NCBI RefSeq assembly: GCF_963583255.1
Contig: NC_084806.1
Span: 18,642,317-18,706,316, forward strand
Length of the DNA: 64,000 nt
Direction: 5' to 3'
Source: Pyrus communis
Taxonomy: Eukaryota > Streptophyta > Magnoliopsida > Rosales > Rosaceae
Below, piece after piece: positions 11,089-24,309 of the stretch. Both the position numbers and the translations under genes were made by a program. Within the stretch, counting starts at the first letter, position 1. Each line of letters opens with the position of its first letter. Below the pieces are notes generated by a model that did not search any database, was not told where the DNA came from, and saw nothing but the letters and a program-made list of their open reading frames with translations.

Positions 11089-11358
11089 ATGGAGGCTCAC
11101 AAAGAGAGAAGAGAGCAGCTGATGGAGGAAGAGAAAAAGAGAGGAGGAGGAGGAGGAGGAAAGAAGAATAATACAATAACTGACGATGAGTCTGCAGCAA
11201 GCAAGAATATGAGGGTTGGATTTGACCCCGTGGCTAAAGCAATCATTCAAGACTGCATAATCAGTCATGACGGCGGAAACCGCGGTGGAGCTAAAGGCCC
11301 TGATGATGTTCTTGCGTTCTCCCGATCTGTTCACAAAACTGACCCTTCACTTGAGTGA
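11089..11358 (+). CDS. Small hypothetical protein, 89 residues
   Basis: I do not recognise this protein. It starts at the first ATG after the GA-repeat leader; an upstream frame extension through the GA run only encodes Arg-Glu repeats and is rejected. Residues 1-19 are charged and probably helical (MEAHKERREQLMEEEKKR), residues 20-25 are polyglycine, and residues 40-89 look like ordinary globular coding sequence (MRVGFDPVAKAIIQDC, then GAKGPDDVLAFSRSVHK). There are no cysteine pairs, membrane segments or signal peptide. No intron is apparent. It could be an intact small gene or the truncated first exon of a longer one; the stop is followed by AT-rich sequence. A CACTA terminus ends about 245 bp upstream. 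Confidence 0.5.
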   Translation: MEAHKERREQLMEEEKKRGGGGGGKKNNTITDDESAASKNMRVGFDPVAKAIIQDCIISHDGGNRGGAKGPDDVLAFSRSVHKTDPSLE

Positions 11359-12312
11359 CTGCGTACTGATCAGGGTGAATAATGTAACATTTCTACTGTA
11401 TGCCTTTTGAAATATTATATATCTTGTTTTTTAATTAAAAAAAATATATCTTATCTGCATAATTTAACAGTACAATATATATTGGGTTTATGTGTACCAT
11501 ATTGAATTCTCGAGTCTCCAACACTCTTGAGGAATACAAAAACTCACCCCTTGAAAGTGTTGATCTTGGAGATACAGAGTTATGGAGCCCACTAGTCAAG
11601 TGAATCCATCCAATAAATACAGAGTTTAAATTGCAAAGTTAAAAAATTATATATAAAAAATTAAATTTCAACTCTCACTACCCCTGCAAAACATGTAGAG
11701 AAGGGTAAAAAGCATCCCTTGAATCAACCTTTCATGTGAACTGCAGGTAACGAGATTAACATTTTAAGACAATATTAACGGAGTAAGAATTATTACCAAA
11801 AATAAAGACTCCTAAGATTCTAAAAGGGTAACTATTTGAAGACGAAAAAATAACACTTTCTAATACAAGTGAATCCAGTTGAAACAACTTAAATGCAGAG
11901 CATGGCTGGTGTGACAAAAAATATAAAACAATATTGATAAATAAATCAAAAGGTATAATGGTCAGATTTGCAACATATGGTCACGTCCCGCAGATATATC
12001 TACACGAAGCATGATCCAAATTATGACAACCAAGAAGGATTTCCCGTGAGTTATCAAAATAGCTATCTTGTGTGTGTACGTATATCAGATAATATAAACA
12101 ACAAGAAGCTTCAGATAATATAAACAACATGAAGTTTCTTCATCATATAATTGAGAGGATAAGGTGAAATTCAAGGCCATACCAATTGGTACGTATTAGC
12201 CACTTATGATATTTCTAAATATCTAAATGCATGTGAGGACGTTGGACCCTCGTCATCTTGCATACAACATATGTTTACGAGACATACTCTTTTATATCCG
12301 TTATCTCATATT
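11359..12312. other. No gene recognised
   Basis: AT-rich intergenic DNA after the small ORF. A few near-duplicate phrases (for example AGATAATATAAACAACA twice near 12090-12130), but nothing I can name. Confidence 0.4.
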
Positions 12313-12755
12313 TAGGGGTGGTTCGGTATGGGATCCCAAACTGAAAATGGAATCCCGAATCTCAAACTGAAAATTTTGGGGACGGGAATTTGAACACCAA
12401 TCTTAAACCAAAAATTTGGTATTCCCAATTTTCAGGATTTCTGAAATATTTTCGGTATTTAGGGATGGTTTGGTATTCCCAAATTTCATACAAATTGAAA
12501 TAACAATCATTCATACCAACTTAAATTAACATGCAACCCAAATAAAATAAGTAACAAAACCCAAAAGCAAAAAAATATGTTACAAACCTAATACGTTTGA
12601 AAAATAACAATACAATTGTTTTATTATTTCATATTGAAGAAATAGACACATTTGTGGGAGGTTCGTACCGGCAAATGTGGCGATAAATGGCTATGGTTAC
12701 TACCTATAGACCACACCATTTATATTGCTACTAGTAGTTAGCAACTGTTCAAATG

Positions 12756-12815
<60 letters not shown>

Positions 12816-12891
12816 CTTATTTTTGGTTTGGTATGGGATTACTGAAATATTGAGTAGACAATATTGAATCCCATATCAAAATTTCGGGACC
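12313..12891. mobile_element. MITE-like repeat interrupted by a gypsy LTR, with an (AT)n run
   Basis: Starts AGGGGTGGTTCGGTATGGG, a form seen at ends of hAT-type MITEs. Inverted GGTATGGGAT (12324) and ATCCCATATC (about 12868) lie near its two ends. An AT dinucleotide run occupies about 12757-12811. The right side is cut at 12892 by the family-A LTR, so terminus and TSD cannot be checked. Confidence 0.35.
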
Positions 12892-15800
12892 TGACACACC
12901 TCGACCAAAATCAAGGCGTGCTGGCCGTCACATGAGGGTGACGTAGCCATATGCGTAGTGCGGAAATAATAATGATATAAAGAAATGTGAATAACTAAGA
13001 ACCAAGCTAGCTAATTTACACCAAGCAAATATAAGTTCAAATCCCGATATTTAAGTGTGATACACCATAATCAAAGCATAGGTAGCCAAAGTGCAGTCCA
13101 ATAGGACAAGTACTAATTATACAATACCAGAGGTGGTCCTACATTAGTGAAATCTGTCAGAACCGCCGTCAATTCCTCGTAAGCCACCAACAAGCACTCC
13201 TACCTAAAACCTGGAGGGGCGCAAAACAGAAAGTGTGAGTGGGTAAAAACAAAGCTTTTCAAAACCATTTCAATTATCAAGGGTAGTAACCCCTCGTCGT
13301 AAATCCTGTATAATATCCCAGAAATAAGAATACATATCTATATCACAACCATGCTCAGAATAACAAAATTCACATATATGCCATGTCAAATATCTCAGCA
13401 TAAAGTACGTAAACCAGGTGATAAAAATCAATGCAAATGATATGTTAGCTGGAGTCACTTAATATGAGACCTGTACGGTTGAATCTATAGCTCATCCATC
13501 TAGCTGGAGTCACCTAATATGACCTGTACTGACACACCCCGACCCAGAAAGTCCACTTGGACCCTGAATCGAGCTGTGCTGGCCGACACCTGGAAGGTGA
13601 CGAAGCCATAAAATGTGATAGTGTATAAAAAGTGAATAAATTTGAATCTAAAAGTGTCTAAGTACCAGAGTGCGCTACGAGTGGGAGCGAACCCATTTCA
13701 CACGCGATGTCAGAGCATAAGTAAGGTACAGTAGTGTGGGTAAGAATCATACCCTCAGAAATATCCATCAATACTAAGATTCACCACATATTCTTGTCGA
13801 TACAAACTCAGTAGCTAAAACCTGGAGGGCACCAAACAGAAGGTGTGAGTAAGCAATAAAACCAAGCTTCCCAAAGTTATTACCTCTCTAAAAGTAATGC
13901 CCCTAAATGTAAAACCCGTATCGTTTTCCATAAGACAGTACAACATATATACATATATCCAAACCATACTCAGAAATGACCAAAACCACGGTTTGCCATC
14001 AACTCCACCATATATTAATAAGTAGGCCAAATGAACTAAATCAATACAAAGTGATATATCAGTCAGAGTCATCTAAAATGACATGTACAACTTATCCATA
14101 TCTCATCAATCATGGCTAACATATAAGTCGGAGTCACCTATAGTGACCTGTACGACTTATCCATATCTCATCAATCCTGGCTAGCATATAAGTCGGAGTC
14201 ACCTATAGTGACCTGTACGACTTATCCATATCTCATCAATCATGGCTAGCATATAAGTCGGAGTCACCTATAGTGACCTGTATGACTTATCCATATCTCA
14301 TCAATCCTGGCTAGCCAATAGCTCAATAAGTATACCTGCACACGAGTCGGAACCACCTAAAGTGGTCTGTACGACAGGACTGGGTGTAAATAAATACGCT
14401 CAAGTGCTACGATCACGTGAAGGCTGGGCGAATAATCGCGGGTCACCTACGAGTCGGAACCACCTAAAGTGGTCTATACGACAAGACTGTGCACCTACCT
14501 TGAATCCAAGGTGGGCGTAAGGTGCGGGAGGTGCGGGAGGTGAACATCACGTGAAGGACTGTGCCCTGGCCACGGGCGGGAGCACTAACACCGGGGTGCA
14601 GGTTTATGAGCTCTCAATGCATCTCAATATAACATGTGGAACTCATGGCAACCAGTACGACAGTATCGAAGTTGCCTAACACATAACTGTAGTCATGCTA
14701 TAACTCAATCGATTCAACTAATACCATAAACTCACCTGAACTTACCTGGGTGTCCTGAGTTCACCTTTGCACTTGAAAGCATTCCCAATAATTATATGCA
14801 AGTAATATACATATGGATATACCATGATGCAATCTAATACTCAACCATGTCGTAGCATTTTCAATTATAAACAATACAGTGAGAAGTGTACAATCAATAA
14901 CGCCCTACTCCCAACTACTTATTTTCAGGGATAATTATCCATGACAACCCAATTAACACTAATTTAACAAACTAATTCATAAAACTAAAACTTGCCTTTA
15001 CCAATTTCCTTCGCATTACTCAATTTCCCAAGCAAGGCTTTTGTCTCAAATATTTTATGGCTGCATCTAACGTCTCGTTAGACTGCCTACGTACCCTAGA
15101 CAGGGATCAAGCCATTCGTAGTTCATATAGGTACTTTAAGCATTCACAATAATTATACGAAGGTAATATACCTAATCAATTTAAAAGTGTCGATAGAACT
15201 CTCAACAATATGTACGATAAAAAGGAAAAGATCCACTCACCTGGAGTCCACGCTATGATTCTCTAGCACACACATCGAGGCGTCCTGAATGATTGGTCCC
15301 TATGACCAATTATCAAATCACATCTCAGAACTCTTATCCGAAGAATACGTAATTCACATAAAACACAACCTCAACGACATTCTAAAATAGTTTGAGACCC
15401 ATTGACCACAAGTCAGCCGTCGATCAAAGATCGATGGTAGGGTTTACAACCCTGTATAACTTGACCCGGAAGATCCGCATATCAGATTTCCAATCCGCAA
15501 CTCCCAACGATCCACAATATGTTTCTAGAATAACATATTAAAATTTCATTACGATCCAACGGTCAGATCTCCGCCAATTACCTAAAACAAGTGGCCGTGA
15601 ACATTTATTTTACTAACTTACAAATCCAATTCGGGAAGATCCGTAAGTCGGATTCCCGATCGATAAATTCCTATGATCTTTAAATATTACGTATTATAAT
15701 GTATCCAATTTTGGTGACGATCCAACGGTCAGATCATCGATTCACATTTTTATCAAGTAACGTATCGTAACGAATTTAGGTTCCTAACAACCTACGTCAT

Positions 15801-18425
15801 TCAAATGACAAAACTGAATTCAAGACATTTGACATAGCCTAAAAATAGCATTGGTGGCCCACTGGCCACGTGCCGCCGCGGGTGGTAGTCGGCCGCCCCG
15901 ACTCGCGGGAAAATCCAACTATTTCCAAAAATTCTCAAAATTCACAGAAATGAAGATCTCAGTGAGTGGAGCAACTTTCATACCTTCCATGAAGTCCAAA
16001 AGTGGACGGAAGATGGTCAATTTTTCCCACAAAGTCGGCGGGTGCCTAAAACTTCCCGACGTCGATTCGTTGTCTACGGTGGTCCAACGGGGTCAAGGTT
16101 GGTCGGGTTTTGCTACTGGGATGATGGGCTACAAAGCTCAAGTGGTGGCATCGGCCATCGCTTTGCCGATTTGCCGGAAAATTGAAAAAGGTGGCCGGAG
16201 CACCATTGATTTTCGTCAACTTTCGTGGCCTCAAACCGCCCCATACCATGGTTAATCAAGGTGGTTCTTGGGTGGGTTTTGTAGAGGGGAATGAGAGCTT
16301 CAAGATGGTGGTGGTGGCATAAAAAAACTCCACCGGAGTTGGCCGAAATCGGCCTTGGAAAATGGACCCGCGGTGGGTGCGGGTGGACGGAAACCACTTC
16401 CTTTTTTTTTTTTTTTCTTTCCTCCCTCCATTTCTGATTGGGCTTCCCCCACAAAGTGGGGATTTAATTTAAATAAACACTAAACCTTGAATAACCAATT
16501 TCGAACGTCCGTAACTATACCGTTATAATCCGGACTCGCAAACGGCCTTTGTCTATACATTCGTACCAATGAGTACTACGAGGATATGCTAAAGGAATAA
16601 GTCCCACATCTCTCAAGTCGATGGTCAAGCCTCTAGGGCAATTTCGTAAATTCACGCTTTTAAAATAAAATAAAAAAGTAAAATTTGGAACGGGTTGTCA
16701 CATGTACGGCTTAACCAATAGTTCAACGAGTATGCCTGCACATGAGTCGGAACCGCCTAAAGTGGTCTGTATGACAGGACTGGGTGTAAATAAGTACGCT
16801 CAAGTGCTATGATCACGTGAAGACTGTGTGAATGATCGCGGGTCACCTACGAGTCGGAACCACTTATAGTGGTCTGTACGACAGGACTGTGCACCTAACT
16901 TGGATCCAAGATGAACGTATGGTGGGGAAGGTGAACATCACGTGAAGGACTGTGCCTTGACCACGGGCGGGAGCACTAACACCGGGGTGCAGGTTTATGA
17001 GCTCAAAATACATCTCAACATAATTATGCAACTCACATCCACAATCTATAAACTCACCTGGTACTTACCTGAGCGTCCGCAACGTCAAACATAAGTATGT
17101 GCAACTACTAAATGCATATTCTAAATATAAAATATTTGGCATGGCATTTTAAAACACAAGTCCATTTAAACACGTTTTCTGGGAAAATACCAAGCATATA
17201 TATATATATATATATGTTGAAAACCAAAAGCCCACTCACTGATATGTGGAAGGGTCGTAGCCTTCGAGTCTCGCCTGACTGCGCTCATCCTCTGGAAAAG
17301 TCTCACCTATATGCGAAACAACTATTTTAACGTCATTTTTAAGCACATATACAAAACTAGGTAATAATTTCTCATACATTGCCCAATTGGGGTATTTGAA
17401 TATACCATCGTGGCCTACTCAACCCCACAAACATCCATATTTTTAGAATAATTTTCTAAGTTCCCACGCGCCGACCAAGGCACGGCCACACGCGCGGCCA
17501 CGTGCAAGCACGTGCCTGGCAAGCTGGACGGAATCCCTAACGGCGTTAGGGAATATTCCGTTAAATAATGGAATATTTTGTTAAATAATGGAATATACCG
17601 TTAAATATACATGAAGCCGTTAGTAATATTCCGTCAAAGTTGACAGAATATTCCCTTTCTCCTTCCTTGGTTCGCCAGAGCCTGGCATCGGTCACCGCTG
17701 TTATCGCCGGATTCTAGGAAAATTTCAAACCTTAATATCTCACTCATTTTAATACCAAATTTCATGAAATTTGTACCAAAATGAATCTTAGAACGAAGGG
17801 AACACATCCTTACCACTTTTAGGACCTAAAACCAACAGAATCCCGCCAGAAAAATCTTAATAATTTGGCCACCTCTGCAACTCGACAAACTCGAGTGTCC
17901 CGACGTCCAAAACCTTCCAAAACTCCTCTCTAGGCTTCGTAAAGAAGTTTTAAGACTTACTAAGACCCTAAAACTCGACGAAACCTCTACGATCATGACA
18001 AATGAACAATGCATTTCGTCGGAGCTCCCTGGTTCTAGAGTTTCCGAAGTTCTCATGTCCAACTAAAGGTATAATTGAGTTCGTAAGGTTACAAGGAAGG
18101 TGATGATGGTGTCCACAAGCTTGATCCGTGAATGGAGGGATAGATTAGGAGTTGTCTGTACAGGTATGGACGGATGAAAACGATCGAGAAGGAGATAGAG
18201 AAAGAAGGGTCAACGAGTAAGTGTGTGTGTGTGGTTTGGATTTGGGCAACCAACCAAAAACAAATAAAGCCTAAATTCTAATTGGGTCCAATTACTTAGA
18301 GAGAAAATAAATTGGTCTAAATCCTTAGCCTATCCACACACACCACTACCAAATGCTCAAGGGCAAATTAGTCATTTCACGCCATCGAGAATAAAATATA
18401 TTATATTTCAGGACAGGTTGTCATA
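12892..18425 (-). repeat. Family-A 3' LTR of the truncated gypsy element, split in two
   Basis: The parts 12892-13529 and 16703-18425 align in order with the solo LTRs at 7661 and 32315. Removing the 3173-bp insert plus one TSD copy leaves about 2.36 kb, close to the 2.1-2.2 kb solo copies. The end reads GTTGTCATA instead of GTCACA, a mutated terminus. Hairpin modules are at about 13446-13480, 16746-16775 and 16853-16882, and one is cut by the insert. Confidence 0.85.
13530..16702 (-). mobile_element. Solo LTR, Ty3/gypsy family B, nested in a family-A LTR
   Basis: A 3173-bp unit TGACACACC...GGGTTGTCACA with perfect 5-bp duplications TGTAC (13525-13529 and 16703-16707). The target, restored by comparison with the uninterrupted LTRs, is the CTGTACGGC arm of a hairpin. 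It contains four 65-bp units (about 14055-14315, three of them near-identical from 14121), each holding one hairpin, and two more hairpins at 14346-14375 and 14453-14482. A related LTR lies at 59828-62237. No coding domain. Confidence 0.88.
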
Positions 18426-18490
18426 ATTACCCCCTTTAAGAAAATTTTGTGCCCGAAATTTCGTACAATAATATAACAAACCACTAATAA

Positions 18491-20277
18491 TCATAAAACA
18501 AGCGTGGATACATATCTCTCATACGATCCTTCTTCTCCCAGGTGGCTTCTTCCACCGAGTGATTTCTCCACAAAAACTTTGACTAAGCGCACGGTCTTAT
18601 TCCTCAAAACCTTATCTTTCCAATCCAAAATTGTCACTGGTTCCTCGTCATAAGTCAAATCTGGATTAATTTCCAATGGCTGAGGAGGTATCACATGTGA
18701 TGGATCAGAAACATAATGACAAAGCATAGAGACATGAAAAACGTCGTGCACTTTAGATAACTTTGGAGGTAACCCAAGCCTGTAAGCAACTTCACCAACT
18801 CGCTCGGTAATCTGATACGGTCCGATGTACCTAGGACTTAGCTTACCCTTTTTCCCGAACTGTACTACACCCTTCCATGGTGATAGCTTCAAAAATACCC
18901 AATCACTAACTTTATACACCCGATCAATGGCATGCTTGGCTGCTAGACTTTTTTGTCAATCCTGAGCCACTTTTAGGTTAGATTTAGTTACCTGAATATT
19001 CTGAGTAGTCTCCTCTACAATCTCAGGGCCCACCAATACTCTTTCACCAACCTCCGACCAGCACAATGGCATACAACAAGACCTACCATAAAGTGCCTCA
19101 AAAGGTGACATACCAATGCTCGAATGGTAACTGTTATTGTAGGCAAACTCCATCAAATCTAACCGTTGATGCCAAGCGTCGCCAAACTGCAATACCGAAG
19201 CTCTCAACATATCTTCCAACGTCTGAATAGTCCTCTCAGATTGCCCGTCTGTCTGAGGATGATATGATGTACTGTAAAGTAACCTCGAACCCAAAGCCTC
19301 CTGAAATGCCACCCAGAATTTAGAAGTGAATCTAGGATCCCGATCTGAAATGATACTAACTGGAACCCCATGGTATTTAACAATCTTTGATATGAATAAT
19401 TCAGCTAATCGGCTTACAGAATATTTCTCCCTTGCTGGAATAAAATTTGCTGATTTAGTAAGTCGATCCACAATCACCCAAATACCATCGTAACCATTTC
19501 GTTTATGAGGAAGTTTATACACGAAATCTATGGTAATATTTTCCCATTTCCATTGTGGAACGGGAAGTGGCTGCATCAATCCAAATGGCACACCTACTCA
19601 CATATTCAACAATTTCTCTTTTCATGCCAGGCCAGTAATAAAATGGTCGAATGGTATGATACATTTGAGTACCCCCAGGATGCATTGCATATGCCGATAC
19701 ATGCGCTTCATCAAGAAATTCTTTCTTTAATTTGGCATTATTCGACACGTACATTCGTCTCTCTTGCATAAGCATACCATCAGACTCCCGAACTCTAAGA
19801 TCTTTCTTTTTCCCTCATGAAATAGCCTGAATTAACTCCTGGGTTTCTTCATCATTCATCTGAGCCTCGAGCACATGATCAATTAAAATTGGTCTAACCT
19901 GGAAACTAGCAAGCAAAGCTTCCTCTCGATTTTCCACTCCTAACTTCACTTCAGTGGATCTCAAATCTGCAAGAAGAGGGACACGACTAGCATATAAAGC
20001 ATTAATTCGGCCTTGAGACTTCCTACTAAGTGCGTCTGCCACCACATTTGCATGACCAAGATGATACTCAATTGTGCAATCATAATCACTGAGCAATTCA
20101 ATCCATCTTCATTGTCGAAGATTAAGATCCCTCTAAGTGAAAAGATACTGAAGACTTTTATGATCCGTAAAAATCTTACATTTTTCACCATAAAGATAAT
20201 GTTCCAAATCTTCAAGGCAAAGATAATGGCTGCTAATTCAAGATCATGTGTAGGATAATTCATCTCATGAGGCTTCA
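18491..20277 (-). pseudogene. gypsy pol fragment: RNase H (partial), integrase, integrase C-terminal tail
   Basis: Read on the minus strand. RNase H ending: [18 protein letters not shown], then [22 protein letters not shown] (about 20280-20020). Integrase zinc-binding region HPGGTQMYHTIRPFYYWPGM follows (about 19680). The catalytic core is at 19591-18956, with the acidic residues in ITIDFVYKLP, IISDRDPRF and QSERTIQTLEDML. The C-terminal tail is 18919-18491. Lesions: a stop after ELIQAIS (TGA at 19816-19818, where CGA is plausible), a small deletion removing the second cysteine pair of the zinc finger (near 19595), a break between 18956 and 18919, and a frame change near the chromodomain. Not functional. 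Confidence 0.85.
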
Positions 20278-21338
20278 ATTGTCACAAACCATAGCAATCA
20301 CCCTACCATGATTCATAAATCTTCAAGATTATGATCAGATACGAAAAATATTGTAAATTAAATTCTAAATATCATCTTTGCAAAAATTCAATCACAACAA
20401 AAGTAATTTATTGACTTAACTGTAGCAATAAATAAACGATTCGTAAAAGTATTTACCGATACCCACCATACGTTTTTATACAAATTGATGATTAAATGAT
20501 TACATATTTTATACTTTTTTATTTGGAGAGATGATCTTTACATAGTGATTCATAATGTGAACGGTTTTGATCATAAATATGAAATTCTTTTAATTGGGCC
20601 ACAAAAGAGTTTGGGGAGGAATTCCTTCTTATTTTTGAGGAGCTAAGTATTATTCTTCTTGTCGACCAATTAATGATGTTTTAAAGTATACTTTACACAA
20701 AAGAGAGCATCTCAAGAATTTTTATTTTTTTTTAATGTTTTAGATCAAATCATAGCTTTGCTATTTTCAAGAAGATATTCTACATTAATCCACACTAAAG
20801 GAACGGTGAGGGTTTTGTACTTGGAAGATGATGGGTTGAAGATGAGGTCCTAACATGAGGACAATTCACCATTGCGAAGCTTTAAGATTTACATAGGGGA
20901 ATTTATAGTTTTTAGATCAAGAATTTGTAACAAATAGGTTTTTGCTTTATATTTTTATTATTACAAATGATGTTATTGATTTAAGTTACACTAAAGAGGG
21001 AAGCAGGGTTCCAACCTGGAAAGTAATGGTTGAAGAAGATGGTGTAGGAGAAATAGTGAGTTGAAAGAATGACGCTATTAAGCAGAACAATCCACCACTT
21101 ACTTTTAATATAGTTTGTTATCTTGTAGTTTTAGAATACTATAATGATCATTCCTTGAAAATTGGTCAAATCTAGTCATGATGAGTTGTTCTGTCATTTA
21201 GTTGAACAATTGACTATTTGAGCCTTACTAATAACATATTGAAGATAGTATATATACTTTCAGATTGATACTGAATTTAGTATATATTAATGGAAAATGA
21301 AGTTTATATAGTATACTATGTATGCCTCTACTTGTATA
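20278..21338. other. No gene recognised
   Basis: AT-rich DNA between the gypsy breakpoint and the CACTA terminus. No exon, LTR end or tRNA-like box that I can support. Confidence 0.4.
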
Positions 21339-22294
21339 CACTTGCAGAAAAAACTATTTGCGGGATCAAACTTTAGGCGATGAAACACTTTTCATTGACC
21401 AAGTAATCTTTGCGTGACAAAGTAAGTGATTGTTGCACCAAATGTTCAAAGGAAAAAAAAAAAACTAACAACTGTATGCGACAAAGATATTCGTCATGCA
21501 ATAGCTGTTAGCCCGACGAACTCAACTATTCGTCGCGCAAACTTTGAAAATGTTTGAGGTAAAATGAGAATTTGGCGCATTGTTTTGCGTGATGAATAGT
21601 AGGCTTCACCGTGCAAAGTCTTTGAAATGGCCGGTGAGACAATAATGGCAAAAAAAAATAAATGCGACGAAGAAGAAACTTTAGATGACAAAGGCTTCGT
21701 TGCATAAGGGTTTACATGAATCATTAAAATCCCAAATGCTCACATTTCTCTCCTCACTTCCACATTTTCTTCCCTAATTCCCATTTTTTTTCTCCCCCAA
21801 ACTCCAAAACTTTCTCTCCCCCATATCCCAAATCTTGTTTCCTTTTTCATACTCTCACCATCGACGATTGAAGATTTTCACAGTAAGTCTCTGTTTCTCC
21901 CAATTAAGAACAATTTTTTTTGGGTTAAGAAAATTAGTTTTTGAATGTTTAATTGTGTCTCAAATTTTGTGGTTTGCGAATTTATAGAAATTATAATTTT
22001 GTAGATGTCGCATTTGTCTGATTCCGCATCTGATAATGTAGTGATTGTGACATGTGAGGGAGAATGATCACAAACAGGTAATGCCCAATTTGTATGAATT
22101 TTACGGTTGTTTTTTGTTGCAAAGATTTATTGCATAGTTAAAATATGAGTTGAGTTTTTTACTTTGTTTTTGTAAATGTTGGTTCGATGTGGACAATATG
22201 TATATCAAAGTTTGTAGGTTATGGGAAAATTTTAATTTTTAGGGGAGGTTATGAGGATTTTTTTGTACAATTTTTTGTTTGGTTGTGAACAATT

Positions 22295-22700
22295 TTGTTT
22301 TCCGTAGGAAAGAACAAAAGGAGAAAGTTTCACAGGGTGATGAATGATCATCGGAGGTGCATCAACTCTGATTCCATGCGGAAAATGAAATCTGAGAAGG
22401 AGGTGCATTCTATTCTTGTGCACGACATATGGTCGCTGGTACAAAACAAATGTCCTATGGAGTGGTTTTCCTGGAAAAAAGAGTCAGAGGAAACGAAGAA
22501 GGTTTAATGAGCTATCAATAATTTAATAATTATTTTTAATATAATACCTATTATGATTAATAATATTTTAATATTTTTGTGCATAACAGACGAACTTTAT
22601 CATTGATGATACTGACACTATCGTGATGAATTACATTGATGATATCTTCAAGGGCGTTAGTGGGCGGTGAAGTATTACGTTGATCAAGATGCAGAAGCAC
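22295..22700 (+). pseudogene. CACTA TnpA-like remnant
   Basis: An exon-like stretch encodes KNKRRKFHRVMNDHRR, then VHDIWSLVQNKCPMEWFSWKK. The CPM-x-W-x-SWK core also occurs in remnant 1. A second piece after an intron-like gap encodes NFIIDDTDTIVMNYIDDIFK (about 22592-22655). Stops follow. This is the N-terminal half of a Transposase_24-type protein by motif resemblance. Confidence 0.45.
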
Positions 22701-23851
22701 CACCACCACAATAGCTGATTAGTTGGATTAAGAAAATATCTGCTTTAAATATTTTATTTGATTAATTTGATAACAAAAATTGAATTACTAAAAAAAATAT
22801 GCACGATGAAGGATCTTTTGTTGCTCAAAGGCTCCTTACGTGACAAATTTGTTGCCTAACGCCCATGTGCATTTAGGGTTTCGTTTGGGTTTAGGTGACG
22901 ACGGTTTACTTTAGGTGACAAAGTACTTTGTTGCGCAAAGATTTCGTGTTTTTAATCACTTCTTCAGCTGCGAGAGGCAGAACTATAGAAATAAAAAATT
23001 TCTAACAATATGACTCTCTCCATAATCCTCTCCATCTCCTTCCATCTTTGTCCCTATCTTTCTCTCCATCTCCCTCTCACTCCAAGTTTGTCCATCTCCA
23101 TGTCCTACATTTGTCCATCTCCATCTCCATCCCCATCTCCTCTCCCCTTCTCTATCCCTCTCTATCCCGTAAGCAATTTGATTTTGCCACTTATATTTTC
23201 ATTTTGAATTCGAACTAACGAAATTAAATTTGTTTTCTATAGGGTTGTTGTAGATGATTATGGTTGGAGAACGAATTTGAAGGTAATTTCTTCATTATTT
23301 GTGATTTAAAAATTTTAATTTATGTGGTAGTTTGATAGAAGTAATTCATATGTGTATTCAAATATTTTTTGCATCGTACAAAATTATTTTGTGTTGTATG
23401 AAGTTAATAATACTTAACTTCGTAAACTTTCATTCCAGAAAAACTTAGTATTATGTTTGAGAATTAGTTGGATTTAGCACATAGATGAGAAAGCATGACT
23501 ACGATCCAATTGATTATTGAATTGGCCCATTTTTGGAAAGTTTGGGAGCATAGTTATATGTCGTAGTTTGCGGTTCTCAAATTAGGTTTCGATCGGGAAA
23601 TTTTGGTAAAATCTCCTTACGTTCTTTGAGTGCAGTGCTAGGTATTTTATATTTATGTTGTGTACTTGGAGAACTATAGGGAGATTCTGCCAAAATTTTT
23701 GCACGTTGAAATCTAATCTTGATGGAGCCGTAAATTACGACGTGAAATTATGCATTCCTGAATGGGATAGGGTCCTTACCAGAGGCATAAGATGACAAGA
23801 CATAGTTGAAGATGTTGTAATCCATATATATTTTATTTGTTTGTAGATCAA

Positions 23852-24027
23852 ATGGACAAACAATGGATACAAAATCCAAACAAATGTGTTGCTAAATATT
23901 TGGATGGAATAGATTAGTTTATTGAATTCGGCATTAGACACAACCGGGTCAACTCAAATCAAGTGTCCGAATAAGAAGTGTACCAACTCAATAAGGGAGA
24001 CATTTGAAAAGAAGAAAGGTTTATAAT
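23852..24027 (+). pseudogene. CACTA TnpD N-terminal transposase-associated domain, broken
   Basis: Starts at ATG 23852 with MDKQWIQNPNKCVAKYLDGID, then an in-frame TAG (TAG at 23915-23917), then FIEFGIRHNRVNSNQ. A frame change leads to KCPNKKCTNSIRETF. This is the layout of the plant transposase-associated domain (MDKxWM...YxxGVxxFIxFA...CPCxxC) at the start of En/Spm TnpD proteins. The catalytic domain downstream is absent. Confidence 0.65.
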
Positions 24028-24309
24028 TAATTAAAAACATTACGCGACAAAACTAATATGTAAGTGTCTTTAGGCGATGAATCTCTTTTGTTCGTCACCT
24101 TAATATACCTTACATGATGATTACTTCGTCGCGCAAGGCTAAAAGTTTTTGGCGGTACACGAAAAATGGGCGGGTTTTTCAATTTTCATTTGCACAATGA
24201 ATTATTCATCGGGCAAGGCTTTAAAATTTTTGGCCGTGCACAAAAAAATGGACGGTTTTTTATTTTTATTTTTTTAATTTCATTTGTGTGACGAAGGCTC
24301 GCGCAAGGT

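Larger units (their letters stand above)
12892..20277 (-). mobile_element. 5'-truncated Ty3/gypsy chromovirus-type element
   Basis: On the minus strand, the order is partial RNase H, integrase, polypurine tract, then the 3' LTR. The polypurine tract is AAAGGGGG directly before the LTR start, at about 18430. The 3' LTR is family A, 12892-18425, split by a nested solo LTR. The breakpoint at about 20277 falls inside RNase H; reverse transcriptase, protease, gag and the 5' LTR are missing. Integrase tail motifs (LSPRYIGPYQI, HDVFHVSML) are typical of Tekay/Del-type chromoviruses. Confidence 0.85.

Noticed and set aside
10955..11200. Ser/Leu and Arg/Glu repeat ORFs around the GA run
   Set aside because: They translate a simple GA/CT repeat; only the frame from ATG 11089 has normal composition.
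14055..14315. CRISPR-like array
   Set aside because: Plant LTR with directly abutting 65-bp units and no unique spacers.
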